Assembly (NCBI GenBank): GCA_029948255.1
Contig: JALIZF010001921.1
Coordinates: forward strand, 1-64,000
DNA length: 64,000 nt
Reading direction: 5' to 3'
From: Telmatactis stephensoni
Lineage: Eukaryota; Cnidaria; Anthozoa; Actiniaria; Isophelliidae
A program made the translations under genes and the position numbers. Under the pieces are notes generated by a model. That model was not told where the DNA came from, searched no databases, and was given only the letters and a program-made list of their open reading frames with translations. This document shows, piece after piece, positions 34,601 through 49,600 of this stretch; the stretch's first letter is position 1, and each line of letters starts with the position of its first letter.

Positions 34601-37600
34601 CAATCACCTGTCATTATTGTGATCCAATGCTACAAGTTGACTTCCATGAAATACTAGACTGCAATGATGTGAGTGGATCATATTCTATCATGGGAATGAG
34701 ACAAAATGAGGTCAAGACCTACACATGTAGTAACACTCACAACTGAAGGTAGAACAGATTTCATGATTGTGAAAACAGCACGACCACAACACAACATGAT
34801 CACAGCAATGTACAGTTATACTGTAAACAGTTCCACTTTTACCTCCAGATTCAGTAAAGATGCACATATTCTAAAGACTCATCCTTCCTGAATCTGGAGG
34901 GAAAAGTAGGATCGCTTGCAGCTTACAGCGCAGTCAGTTTCACAGTCATACAAAAGATGCTCTGTGGAGGTACAACTAGAGCATAAAGTGGATTAATTTA
35001 ACTTTACTTGTAGCAGTTTTCGTATGACAGCGCAGTCTGTTTCACAGTCATACAAAATGTACTCTATGGAGGTCACTTGGGTACAAGTAGATTGATTTAT
35101 CTTTACTGTATAGCACATTTCGTATGATTCGTGCATCCACATGGCACGACATGGTTACGGCAGGAATTTCGAATGTTTTTATTGACATCACAGCACTGAC
35201 ACAGTCGTGATGCAGTGTGGTAAGGGTACTGCTGTAACTGAACAAAACAGTCCATGCTGTGTGTTTCCCCAGTCATACAAACTCTGCTATTTATTTTACA
35301 TTGCTACTTACTGGTCCCAAGGACAAAATTTTTGTCATTAATTCCAAGGTCAAAATACTAAGGTCCACATTTGGTGACTGCTGAACTATTGACTGTAGAA
35401 CCATAAGAACCTTCAGGAAGACAAAGATCAGTTTATTAGTATTATTTAAGGAATATAAAACGCGCGCGCATGTCTCTGTACTGTGATATAAACACAATGG
35501 AAAATGTAGAGCAAGAGAAAAGCAAGCTTAGGAACACGAGGCGTAGCCGAGTGTTTCTCTTGCTTTTCGAGTGCTCTACATCTTCCAGAGTGTTAATATC
35601 ACAGTACAGAGACATAAGCGATCGTTTTATATTGCTTTTATCAAATATTTTCGACGTTTTTTGAGCGAGCCATGTCTCTGTCCTCTGATATAAACATGGC
35701 AGCCAGCCAATCAGCGCGCGCGTTATATCTCAAATATTTTATAAATCACAATACAAATTCAGAGCAAAAAGGCATTGTAAAAGCAAATGCATTTATATAT
35801 AGTATGTTTAAAGGTATATGTGGTAAAGTAAGGTGTATCACAATATAGGCAACAATACAACAAAGGTTGAATCCTGACAGGTTTAAGAGAAAAACATATA
35901 CATATATAATATCTGAGGCACAATATTGACCCTTAAGGCATCCCATCAACTTATTTATATAGAGAATTTATCTTATTTTTCTTGATTTAAAACACAAATT
36001 TATTCATTTAACATTGATAACATGTTCTTAGTTCTGACTTCATACCTGTGGAAGGACAGCACAAAGTTCTTTCTTTCTCAACTTCGTAAATTTTCCCGAT
36101 AGCAGCATTGACCACACTTGAAGACAAGTTGAAAGTCTTTGCAATGATTGATGTTCTAAGCTCTAGTAACAAGGGTAAAAGTGTTGTTAAACTAAAAAAG
36201 GTGTAACGTCATTTGATCAGTGCATGTTGTGTGTACTCACAAGAGAGAAAGTACATCAGTACGGCTTTCATGTAAAGAAGTTTTTGTAACTTATGAAACT
36301 AATAACCGTAGTAAAATAAAAGTGACTCACTCACTCTTTCCCTTGAACATTCTCTCTCTATTTCTTCCTTGCTCATTCCATTTATAAATCTACTCACTAA
36401 CCAGCTCATTTCCAAGTCCTTTAAGTAAGTCTACAGTTATCTCTGATGAACAACCTTGAAGCAAGGATAGAACGACATCCATAGCCAGACTTTTAACAGG
36501 ACTCTCATTGGATGAGTCCAGGTAGTTCAAGAAGTTTAAGACGGATGCAAGTAAATGACTGTGAAATCCTTCTGGAAGGTTAAGATGAAGTACATCCAAG
36601 GACGACATTATGATGTTGAGAAAATGCAGTGATGGCATCACAAGAAATGAGGGTTGCTAAAATGGAACAAAAAACGGCTGTGAACATCAATAAATGAAAA
36701 CAAAATGGAGTATCTAAAATTATAATTTGGTAATGGTAATCATGAACAGTCTGCACCGTACGGTAAGTGGTCGGTAAGGCAACGGTAAGTGGTCGGTAAA
36801 TGGTCGATAAGTGGTCGGTAAGGTAACGTTAAGTGGTCGATAAGTGGTCGTTAAGGTAACGGTAAGTGGTCGGTAAGTGGTCGATAAGTGGTCGGTAAGG
36901 TAACGGTAAGTGGTCGATAAGTGGTCGTTAAGGTAACGGTAAGTGGTCGGTAAGTGGTCGATAAGTGGTCGGTAAGGTAACGGTAAGTGGTCGATAAGTG
37001 GTCGTTAAGGTAACGGTAAGTGGTCGGTAAGTGGTCGATAAGTGGTCGGTAAGGTAACGGTAAGTGGTCGATAAGTGGTCGTTAAGGTAACGGTAAGTGG
37101 TCGGTAAGATTGATGATCATGAAAACGAGGTGAACGTCTACAAAGTTTCAAGCAAACATGTGCTCCCAACAATGTTGGCCAACAACTTCCAACACTGAAA
37201 ATACTGTGAAAGAAAAACCAACTTCCAACACATTAGATGCATTTGAATTAAATTCTTTGTCTGCTTATAGTGTAAGAGCACTTAGGTATACAGCTAGTTT
37301 ACAGACACTCCAACATAATATCACTACATTTTAATATTCTATGTACACAACTTTCAGCTTGCTAGTTTGTTTTTACTGAGGGAGGAAAACCAGAAAAATA
37401 ATCTTCAAAGCATGAACTAACAAACTCAAATGATGTGATGCCTGTTCAGGAATAGAATGCAGGACCACAGGGGTGACAGACTGGAGCTCTTATTAACCAC
37501 CTGTCTACTCTTCCCACATCACTTTTGGAAAGCCAAAACATGCAATGAAATTGTATATGTACATGTATTTAAATACCTCTGCATTTTCATCATTGTTGCT

Positions 37601-40600
37601 TACGGGCAATTCCTTTGTAAGAACAATTGAATCAACTGCATATATAAGGAAAGGAGCCAGAATATTCTGCCAAGACAACTTTTGGAATTCTTCTTTGGAA
37701 CGAGAAAACTTCCTAGAAATAAGAAAAGATGTGGTTAAATTGTAAGTATAATAATGATGATTAATAATGGAGATATAGATGTCTATAGTGGTATGGTCAT
37801 GTGCAGCAGAGTGATGGCTGGATAAAAAACAATCACCTTAGTAGAGGTAGGTCACAGATGGAATGTATCAATACCAATCTGAAGGCATATGGCCATTGAC
37901 ACTTGAAACAAGGAACATTGGAAGAAGTCCCTTAGGACTGCTATACAGTGTCATACCCATAATAGTGGGAAATAGAAAAAAAACATATATGATGGTGATG
38001 ATGATGAAGAAGAACAAGATGATGATGATGATGATGATGATGATGATATAGGTATCAATGATATATCATACCTTGACATTTGTGCAATGCCATAAATGTG
38101 AACAACAGCTGTATACACATCTACTAACACAGGGCTCTCTCCAAGGATAACATTTAGAGTTTTTTGTTCGCCTTTTGTCCCTATCTTTGTTTTCTTTTCA
38201 TCTTTTTGTGTTATAATATGCAGAAGAGCAAGCATTGATGGAGTTATTTGGGAAAATACATTGACTGCCATCTTGAGTTCATTCAATCGTGAAGTCTTGC
38301 AGGCAATAACCTTCAAGAGAATCAGGATTAGACTACATGGAGCACATATTTTAATTGGCCTGTACTAAGTTATTTATCCATTCAAGTCACTAGTAATCAA
38401 ATTAAAAAAATACAGCAGAGACAACTTTTACAACAATTATAATTCTCAAAAATACAAATTACCACACACTGCCACCCCTCTACGATGGCCATCTCTCCAT
38501 AATGGCCAACACCTTCCACCCCTGCCAATGATCCAATCAATACATTTACTCTATACTGAAATCCCTGTACAATGGCCATCTCTCCACAATGGCCAACATC
38601 TTCCACTCCTGCCAATGATCCATACATTTACTCTATACTGAAATGTACAATGGCCATCTCTCCACAATGGCCAACATCTTCCACTCCTGCCAATGATCCA
38701 TACATTTACTCTATACTGAAATCCCTGTGCAATGGTCATCTCTCCACAATGGCCAACATCCTCCACTCCTGCCAATGATCCAATCCATACATTTACATTA
38801 TATTCAAATGGTTATACAATGGCCACTTATTTGGCTCCAAGGTGGCTATTTTGGAGAGGTTGGACTGTAAAAACTCTTAATGAATAATTAAACTAACCTT
38901 TTCTAATGATGCTCATTATAGTACCACATACTCTAAGAAGAGACTGCTCATTTCTAAGAGCATTGAGCATTGATTTCTTTGACTCACAAGTGAGCTGATT
39001 TGTTAAAGAGTCAACCTTTTGGATTACCTGAAAACAATGGAAATTAAGGGAACAACAAATATGATGCAAATGCAATAGTGGAAATATCATAATGGAGAAA
39101 TAAAGAGGTGTAGAAGAATGGTTTGATGGGATGGATGAATGAATGCATGAATGAATCAACAAATCAATGAATAGTTGAATAGATGAATGGGGTGGACGGG
39201 TAAAAGAAAAATGAATGAATGAATGAATGAATGAATGCATGAATGAATGAATGAATGAATGAATGAATGAATGAATGGGAACAAAGGGAATACAAGTGGA
39301 CACCCAATTGAGCACGTAAACATTGCACGAAGGAACAGAAGTGGCAAATAAAACTCACCTTTTTGGCAAAGCCATCAATAGGAGAAGCAGTCTTTAGAGT
39401 GTACCTCATCGCAACACTAAGCAATTCAAAGGACACATTTTGGAGTTTATCTGCTTCCACATTGCCCTAGAAGAATTACATTGTTTAATTGTTTCATGGA
39501 ATACAAGCCTTTTCCAGAGAGACTACAAGTATAATAATGATGAAGATGACATAATATACATTACAATGTGATGACAGTATTTATTCCCTCTTGAGGATAG
39601 CAGGATGTGCAATTGGCACTAATTACTTTATAACTAGACGCACATAGTGCGTTTACTCGTGCCCAAGTGGAATTCAGTCTGGCATGAAAATAAATATGTT
39701 TTAAAGCCAGTTTGGTCACGTTTTGAGTTCGGTACTGAACGGCGGAATATTTGTCTGCTTTGCCGGCAAGCTGATTTGAACTATGATAGAGCTGCCTTTA
39801 TGCCTGATATTTATTTAATTTTATAGCTGCTAGGGTAACAGCGGTTCACATGTTGACAAATGCCTGTACGGCATGATGTTGCAGACTTGATTGTAGCGTC
39901 ACGAAAGCACACCGTCTTGTTTGGGTAACCTGTTTGACCTCGGTCTATTTTCTTTGATATTTTCAAGTAGCGGTTGCTTTGTACGCCAAAAAATTTCAGC
40001 CATACCATTTAATTACAGAGAACATTGAAATACATAATGTTTTTAATCGTTCCTTTTATCCTGAAAACGTGCACTCAATGATAAGAAATTCGTGAAATTC
40101 TCAATTGAAATTTCATGAGCCAGACAGAGCCAAACAAGCTGTCGCTAATAATGTGCAAAGCATTCTGATAGTTGCAGTGAAATGACAGCATCATGAAAAT
40201 GGCCTACATGAGTTATGGACAGAAGGAGGATAATGGCAAAAGCTATGATGATGATAATTAATTATGGTGTTGATGTAAACAAACTGAGGAAGCCCACGTA
40301 AGTGCTAGGGTTAACCTACCTACATGTAAACAGGACTATATACTGTCAGCTTTACCTTAACAGCTGGCATATTCCATAAACAACAAGACAGCAAGTATGT
40401 GTGCAAGCAGTCCATGTTAATTATGTGGTGAATCAGGTATCTTTTTCTGGAGATGCAGCCATTCAGTAGAATAATAAGTAGTCTGTAGCCCAAGAATGGA
40501 ACCCCGAGGTACACCTTGTTTGAATCCTAAAAATGACCAAATGGTAATGTAGAAATATAAAGAAATGGAGTAAAATGGAATTACAAGGGGCATGGTGGAG

Positions 40601-43600
40601 GTGTTTATCTGGTGGAAGTTCACTGTTTAGGAGCAATGACAACTGGAAGAGAGTTGAGCTTGGAGTTTTGTAATTAACAGAAACATTGGGAAATGCCAAC
40701 TAACCTGGAATAGTCTTCTGTCAACCAAAGCATCACAAGCCAATAAACCAATAACACAACCAACATGACTTAAATCAGTTAACCAGTCAAGAGGAAGAAA
40801 TGCGAGTACCTAAAAAGTACACATTGCATGGTTTTAATCTTGGTATCTCCTAATTACATAATAAATGTCAGTTTAACTTTGAATTGTTGCAAAACCCAAA
40901 GATCTGGGTTGTAAATAAAATAGTGTATATCATAACTGATCGTTATTGGGAATAAGTTCTAGTGGCATAACCTTCACCACTTTGTTGAGAGTTGATTTAA
41001 CCTTCATGTATATTGGGAATGACACAAGACAGAAGATCATGTACCCTGCTTTTTTCATGTGGTATTGCTGTATAATCGTGAAGGACCTGTAAGTTATTTT
41101 GCATTTGCCATTAACATGCAAAATGGCCTTAACATTTGAATGCCAAGTGCCAAATGCTTGGCATGCAAAAAAGCCATTCAAGTGACCCTTTTTACCATTT
41201 GCCATTTTCCAAATACAGTTACATGTATACATGAAGATTTATTAAGACAATAATGTTTGTTTAGAATGATTTTGGTAAGGAGCATTAGTGCACTTACAGA
41301 TATGTGCTGGCTTACAACTCTTGTTAATTCTGGATCTAAAATATCAAGCTTTCCACCAAAGCTACGTTTTTGCAAAGCCTTGTCAAGCATCTTGCCTGGA
41401 GTAACCAAAAGTTTTATACTACTTGGTACTATCCCACCAGTTTTTTGAGCCTGGTTTTGAACTGGTTTATCACCTTCATCATCTGAAGCTAAAGACAAAA
41501 AGTACATGGTATTTCATGAATAAAGCACAGCATATCCTTATAAAAGACAATGATACAGGTAATGTTAGGAATGGTGCTGATTCATAGTAATACTTCTCAT
41601 TAAGTGTACATCATGATATTCACATATCAATTCACATATCAATAATGATGCTTCATGAATGTAATGCAGCCATAATCACACTGACACAGATCCCATACAC
41701 AGTTCCAATTTGTACTAGAACTGGCAAGTCAAGAATTGTCAACAAATAAAATTCATTGGGCTTCCAGTCGACAAGATAATGAAGGATTATATTGTACTCT
41801 TGTGATGTCACTGTATTAATAAACTACATACATGTACAACTTTCATCTTCACTGCTGTCTTCCTCGCTGTCATCCCTTACTGCTTCATGACCATCATTTA
41901 ACTCTTCATTATCTACTACAGCGAGTGATTTTATCACATCAAGCAATTCTTTCTGAAGATTACCATCAGAGGAGAAACTATCAAGAAAGAGATACAGGAA
42001 TATTGGACATGCATAACCTCAAATGAAATGTATAGAATGATCCTTAGGAAGTTAAGAAGTGACTTCTTACTTTATTAGCTGTCCAATTTTTTGCCAGAGA
42101 GTATCCATAAAGCATTTTTGCATGAATGGTATCTGATGGAAGGCTGAACTGTTAAGTAGTGTCTTTGATATAGACTGTAAACAGAGGTTACTACAATATA
42201 AATAACAGTATCAGTACATGCACCTGTCAGTGAGTTCTCTAAGAAAGTGTAATAGCAAAAAAATATTCCAAATAGTAAACAATCTGCACTGTATGGATGG
42301 TAAGTGGTTGGTAAGTGGTTGGTAAAGGTCAATAAGTGGTTGGAAAGCAATCAATAAGTGGTTGGTAAGTGGTTGGTAAGGTAATGAAAAGATAAGGGTA
42401 AACTGTGGTCAGTAAGATATAACAGCAAAACAACAAAATGAGTTACTGACCACTTACCATATTGTGCAGAACGTTCACTATAACCCATAACTACTGTGTA
42501 CCAACAATTTACATCATTAGACTGATTATAAAAATAAGATTTCCCTTTACCTATTCAGTTTCTTGTCACTGCAGTCATCCTCAGTTGTGAGAGTATGAAT
42601 TAAATATTTAATGAAGTGTTGTCTGCGTTGTCTGCATTGCTCTGAGCAGACATTAGAAGTAAGTAGAATTGGAGCATTATTACAAAGTATATACCAGTAT
42701 GCTATACTAAATGTTGAATGGTCAACAGTCCACAGCTGAAATACAAAAAAAGCATTACAGTTTGTTTTCACGTAAAATTTTATGCCATGACTGAACCAAT
42801 GATTGAACCACCATTTGTAATTGAAGGGTTCCCCGTGAAAATGACCTAAGTAACTTTTTGATGGATGTCCAGACATTGATTTTTTTTTAGTATAGGAAAG
42901 TTAATTGATATCATTTTATACCATTTAATAGAATTATCAACCCTTCAATTTTACCCACAATACAATGGGAGGTACAGTTAACTTGAGTGCTGAATGACAT
43001 TGACAACTTACTGATGTGTCAACTAATGGGGTACAAAGGATGTCATATATCTGGTCTTGCGGAGACACCATTTCCAGGAAAAGAGCTCAGAAAATGCTAA
43101 GAAATGAGGGATGTGGAAAGAAATAGAGAATGAAAGGAAAGGAGAAGATTACAAGTAAAAAATGTCAGGTGAATAGGCTGGAAGGAAAGACAAGGAAGAA
43201 TATCACTGGATGTAACAATGGACAAATGCACACACTTTCCTACTAAGAATCTCAGCATACCTGTTGATTCCAAACAGAAACAGAGTTGAAGATACTAGTT
43301 GTATCAAGCCATTGAAAAACGAAATTAATTAATTCATTAACTTCATGTTGATTACTTGATGGTGTTTTAAGTCTTAGAAGCATTCTTAGTCTTTGGACAG
43401 CAACAATAACCTGAAATAAAGTACAAAATGAAGAAGAATACTAATTTGAAAGCTGTATTTATCTGGGAGCATAATGAAATGAAGGGTACAAGTGGTAGTA
43501 CATCTTTTGTTCACTACCTTAACACTGTTCTACCATCTTTCTCCTCATCATCCATGGCTGACAGTTAGCAAACAGTTCATTGCCAGTCAGCCAACAAGCC

Positions 43601-46600
43601 CAACAGATTTCATACCACCAAACCACCAACAGAATATCAACAAATGACTGACAAATGTTATATATTTGTTTGCCCTTACCCACTGCACTGTACACCTTAC
43701 CCACTGCACTGTACACCTTACCCACTGCACTGTACACCTTACCCACTGCACTGTGCACCTTACCCACTGCACTGTGCACCTTACGCACTCTACTGGACAC
43801 CGTACCCACTGCACTGGACACCTTACCCACTGCACTGTGCACCTTACCCACTGCACTGTGCACCTTACCCACTGCACTGTACGCCTTACCCACTGCACTG
43901 GGCACCTTACCCACTGCACTATACACCTTACCCACTTCCTTGTACTAACATATTAATGTACTACTAACCTTAACATATCTTAATCTTTCATTATCATTGT
44001 GTTTCTTTGCATCTTGTTTTAAATAGCCCTTTACATGTTTGTTCCATGGCTGGTTTGATACCTCAGTGAAGAATTCAGCAGTGATGAGATCAAACTTGTT
44101 AAGAAATATAACCATTTCTTGTAAAGTATGGTACAGGACTAGCACTGATGCACAGACTGATATACTGAGCTGAAGATAAAGATTATAATTTATTCAGTAT
44201 GAGTTGCAACAGACCTTTTTCTGAATTCCCTTCAATGCAGCCTCTATTGCTGGTTGTCAATCATTCCCTTGAGAGTCAAAACATAAAAGAGTGGCAGCCA
44301 TGTTGGTTGAACGAACAAGAGACACTAACGAGCAATCTTTTGTTGAAGTTCAACCAAGATGGCCGCCGTGACGTCAATTGAAAGCCAGCAATTCAGAATG
44401 TGAATTGGGACACCTCTACTAATTATGAACAAGATAAAATTAATGTGGGTAAATGAAATTTAGGCAAAGTTCAAATCAATGCAAGCTTGCCAGCAGTCTC
44501 TTGATTGCATGTATATGGTGCCCCTAGCCATGCAGGGCCCTTATGTGTTATCATTCTTGTGGATTGTTTTGGATCCTTGTGGAACCAGGAAGCATTGTGT
44601 GACAAGACTAAAAATACTGCAAGTCAAGGGTAACACGTTATCATTATTTGAATGATCAATTGCATACCTTCTCGTCAGCAATCATTGGTAGACCATCAAG
44701 AAGAGGCATAATAATTTCAGTAGAGGATACACATACTAAGTCTGTCAGGTTTTTAATTATTGTATCAGTCTTGTGTTGCTCTACCACTCCACCCATGGAT
44801 GTATTCAAAAGAAACACCCTAAACAGTCCCACAACTCTTTTAAATTTATAAATGTTCTGTTTTTTGATTGTTTTACTTTTGCCTTCCTTTTCTGAGTCTC
44901 CTAAAAGACTTGGTATGTAGGTATGAAGAATCTCTTGATTAAATGATTTCCATAAGGATGTGGCTAGTCCATAAGGCAAGGTTTGACAAGCTTTTATTAA
45001 CCTAGCAAGGAAAACAAGATTAAGCTTTAGTGTAGAGAAGATGCTAGGGATACATTTAACATCATCCCATATAGAGTTCAAAATAAATATTGCTCGCACT
45101 TATACTTGTGTCATTAGCTAGTGTGAACCCAAATTATGTTGTTTGTGCTTATGCTAATTCTAAAGTTGTTTGTAATATCAAAGCTTTAGTGTACACATTG
45201 ACAGTATCATGGTAATAGTGAACAATCTGCACTGTACAGTAAGTGGTCAGTAACTCAGTTTGTCAACCACTTACTGTCACCTTACCAACCACTTAAAGTT
45301 ATCTTACCAACCACTTTATACCATACATGTATGGTGCAGATTGTTCACTATTACCAAGTATCACTTACTCTTCTGTAAAGCACTTTGATAAGCCACACCA
45401 TGCTTCACTGACATCAGGAAGGATTTGCACTGATTGTAGCAACTGATTGATGAACTTGTCAAACTAGAGAGAATTTTGATTTCTAGCTTACAAACACTTT
45501 ACAATAATTATACATATTCTTCTATTATTCCAACTTAAAAACCATGACAATGGAAGAAATTTTGCATGAAACATTGAAGGCTGAGATTCCTGCAAAAGTG
45601 ACACTTAAAATTTGTTCTTGTCCTTTGGAATGTAAAGAAATGGTGAGATGTTCATGAAAATCACTTAAGTAACATTTTAGATGATTTCTCTTTTTCTCAA
45701 ATGGTCCAAAATGGTATTACTGGACTTCCCTATGGTAAAATATCTCTGGTTATCAACCAAAGGTCACTTAGGCCATTTTATGGTCATTTCTTTAATTATA
45801 AATACAATGGTTCAAAGTAGTACTGCTGGACTTCCCTATGGTAAAATATCTTTGGACATCAATCAAAAGTCACTCAGCCATTTTTATGGGTATCCCTTCC
45901 ATTGTAGACCCTGCCTTGTCTGTTCATTTGCTATTCTTTTTATAGAGAGCAATTATACCTCACTGAAACTGTAGGTAGACATTCTGTGAGCAAAGAATAC
46001 ATATTAAGGAAATACATCAAAAAGAGTATGTTAATTACCTGTCGTAATTTTGCATATGTTTTCACCAATAAGGACAGAAAGATATCTTGTGCTGACATTT
46101 TTTCATCTGCCTGCAACAATAAGACCTTGCTATTATTAAGCTGTTGAATCTAACTATGTACTTTCCTAATGGCTAATCTGCACTTTCTGACTCTTATATA
46201 AACCCACCCACAAATTCATTACTCTCTTTTACTGTGACAAAAGGCCAAGGCTTGCAACATCACTAAGTTATCTCCCTTTTGTACAGTGTCACAGTGTTCC
46301 ATTCATCCCTTGTTGTACATAGGAGATGTTTTAAAACTAGCATGACCAATCAACCAAACATGTTGCTAAATTGTTGTGTTTGTAAATATAAATTAGATAA
46401 ACAATTTAAGTCAGTAATGAAAACAACAAGTGAAAAAGAAACTAGAAACAAATCTGAGCTGTAGAACAGAGTTGAACCATGGGCATTATGTAGTACATGG
46501 GTTAAAGCACAGGTGATGACATCATAATTTAAACAACCACGACATGGACATCACACACTCATCTTTATTAATGTATACACCATCTTTATCTAGGAATTCA

Positions 46601-49600
46601 ACAACAACAACAAAAACAAAAACTCAACTAACATTCTGCTGTAGCTGTAGCTTGATGATTAGGGCGCATGTGTTGTTTTGGTTGTTTAAAGTCACTATTT
46701 AGAGCAGATTTCGTATGAGTGTGAAACAGACCGTGCTGGGCTCTGGCCATGTCAGTGTCATGTCTATAAACATTATTTCGAATTTCTGCCGTAACCATAC
46801 CGTGACCATGCAGTGCCATTTTCATGTCACTTACATTGTAGTATGAATGCTGTTCAATAATCCAGAAATGTTATATTATATACTGACCTGTGTATTATCA
46901 CTCCAACAATGCTGTAACACAATAGTTAAATGAGGTTCTACAATGTAATGGTTCAGCTGCAGAAGAACATGAAGACATTGGAACACTTGTGGGCTGTACA
47001 GGAATGACAAAAACAGAAACATTAGACAAAGCTCACATGAGATACAACATGTATGAAGCAGTTTTCACATAAACAGAATGCACCATGCTATGACTGTGTC
47101 AGTACTTTGTTGTCTACAAAAACATTTGAAATTAATGCTGACAGCTGTAACTGTGCTGTACATGACCATGCTTTTTTTACAGTCATATAGAAATCATACA
47201 CCAGTAAGACATATGTGATTTGGCACTTTTTCAGCACCTAGCCTGTGTAGCGGCATGAAGTGGGAGGCAGAGGGTGGAAATTGGGAGGGGAGGGGAAGGA
47301 AAGGAAAGGGGAGAGGAATGGAGGGGACTGGGGCCTCCCTCCCCCTCCCCTTTCCTTTCTCTCCCCTCCCCTCCCCTTTCCTTTCTCTCCCCTCCCCTCC
47401 CCTCCTCTCCCCCTCTCCCCTTGTGCCACTACGCAGGCTATCAGCACCAAAAGTCAGGAGAAATTTATGGGGCTTGTCCTAAATGTGATGACTCATGTAT
47501 TTGGAAATTGAAGACCTCTTATACATGTAGTTGATGCTCTGCTCCATTATGGGTTGTTGGGATTGTCTGCTTGTGCAGCGAACAGTCCATATTAAATAGA
47601 CCCCATTTTGTATTTTAAGCAAACAACATGGTTTGATCAAAGAGAAGTATCATTATTCTATAGTAGATTTCATATGACTGTGGAGAATGGCACTGCATGG
47701 TCATGGCAAGGTTACGGCAGGAATTTTGAATGTTTTTATAGACAATATGGCACTGACATAGTCATGGTATGGCACAGTGCATTTCACACTCATATGAAAA
47801 GCATTTCACACTCATATGAAAAGTGTTGTAACTGTAGGCCTACCTTGGTGGTGACTTGAGCAGTAACTCAATAAAGCCACTAAACCATTTGAATTGTATT
47901 CCATTGTTTGCATTGTCATTTGCCACCTATGATACAAAACAACAAAACAGACACAATGTAAACCACTGTGCAGTCGATGAATTTGCTTGATTCAGGGGTC
48001 AAGTAAACAAGACAACTCAGTGTCTTTACATAAATGAGAAGCTATTAAAGCCTTTGCAATGATATCATTCTGTAAATTGTTTTACCTTTATACCTTGTTT
48101 GATAGGGTGTTTAATCATGACTAAATGAAAAAAAGAAAAAAGGAAGGAAGGAAGAAAGAGGATGGAAGGAAGGAAGAAAGAAAATGGAAGGAAGGAAGGA
48201 AGGAAGGAAGGAAGGAAGGAAGGAAGGAAGGAAGGAAGGAAGGAAGGAAGGAAGGAAGGAAGGAAGGAAGGAAGGAAGGAAGGAAGGAAGGAAGGAAGGA
48301 AGGAAGGAAGGAAGGAAGGAAGGAAGGAAGGAAGGAAGGAAGGAAGGAAGGAAGGAAGGAAGGAAGGAAGGAAGGAAGGAAGGAAGGAAGGAAGGAAGGA
48401 AGGAAGGAAGGAAGGAAGGAAGGAAGGAAGGAAGGAAGGAAAGAGGGAAGGAAGGAAGAAAGGAAGAAAGGAAAGAAGGAAAGAAGGAAGGGGAAGAGAG
48501 GAGAAGAGAAGAGGAGAACTAAGCAAGCAAGCAGAGGAAAGCAAGAGATAGAGATTAAGGGAGGGAAGAACAAATGAAGTAAAGAAGGGAGGGATGGAGG
48601 GAGAGGGGAAGAAAGAAATCAAGACCCTAGTATTATAGACAATACCTGGTAAACATCAAAAGAGAGTAATGATTCCAGTAAAGAGAAAACAATACCAAGG
48701 ACATCAGATGCAGGTGTGCAGGTGTCCTCATCCAAACACACACCCAACAAAGAACACATCTCAGTAAAAAAGTCAAATTCTAGTGATGAGGGACCAAGCT
48801 TGTTATGCCTGATAATAAAAATGAATAGATAAACTATACAAACAATGCAATCATCAGAGAATTAATGAGTAAAGTATATTGACAAATGAATGGAAATCTG
48901 TGACATATTTGGTGGCAAATACGGGACATTTCCCCTTTCATATATTTTTTACTTGACTCTGTTTTCTTTCTCTTTTTCATTTGTGTTTGTGTGTGTGTGT
49001 GTACATGTGGTTTTGCTCAAAATTTGGTGATGATATTTGATATTTAATATAGACAACTGACAAGCTGGATCACTTTATTTGCAGCAACAATAAAAATACA
49101 AAATGTGTAATTTGTATAAAAATGCAGTCTTAGAATAAACACTGCCTGGTATACATGTAGCTTTCAAATTACCTTCTAGCTTTCAGAAACGCAACAAACA
49201 ACTCAGGTAGGAAAGCTGACATGGCTTTATGGCTGACACTATCATTCTGCTGGTGAGATATTTAGAATTATGCACCTGATAATAATATTCTAGATAACAT
49301 TTGTAAGAACATAATTATACTACAGTTTTGACTGGGATAAAATCATTATTAATATATTATATATATAATTAAAGGGAACTAATACATGTAAATGTCAACA
49401 TAATCAAACTTAGGAATAGGTGTATGTGTCATCAATTGTGAAATTTACACAGGGAAAAAATCCAAGCTCAGATCTAATAGGGTTTGAACCTGTCACTAGA
49501 GCACCGATCAGACACTCTAACCACTGAGCCACTTAAAAGCTCCTGTAGTGAGCAGGTTGTGAGTTTGTATATGTATAATCAGAATGCGCAGGAGGAACAC

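Noticed and set aside
38898..38931. Extension of URB2 exon 38932-39027 to a donor at 38897
   Set aside because: That donor gives phase 1, which leads to early stops in the next exon; the GTATGT donor at 38931 keeps phase 0 and the reading frame.
42075..42350. Minus-strand frame ending SGKKLDS as the URB2 exon frame
   Set aside because: A different frame of the same stretch, entered from an acceptor at 42191, is in phase with both neighbouring exons and gives a helical URB2-like sequence.
43519..43967. Proteins encoded by the 21-bp minisatellite
   Set aside because: Open in at least five frames on both strands because the period is a multiple of three; lies inside a URB2 intron.
48065..48622. 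Lys/Glu/Gly/Arg and Phe/Leu/Pro/Ser frames
   Set aside because: Products of the (GGAA)n microsatellite.
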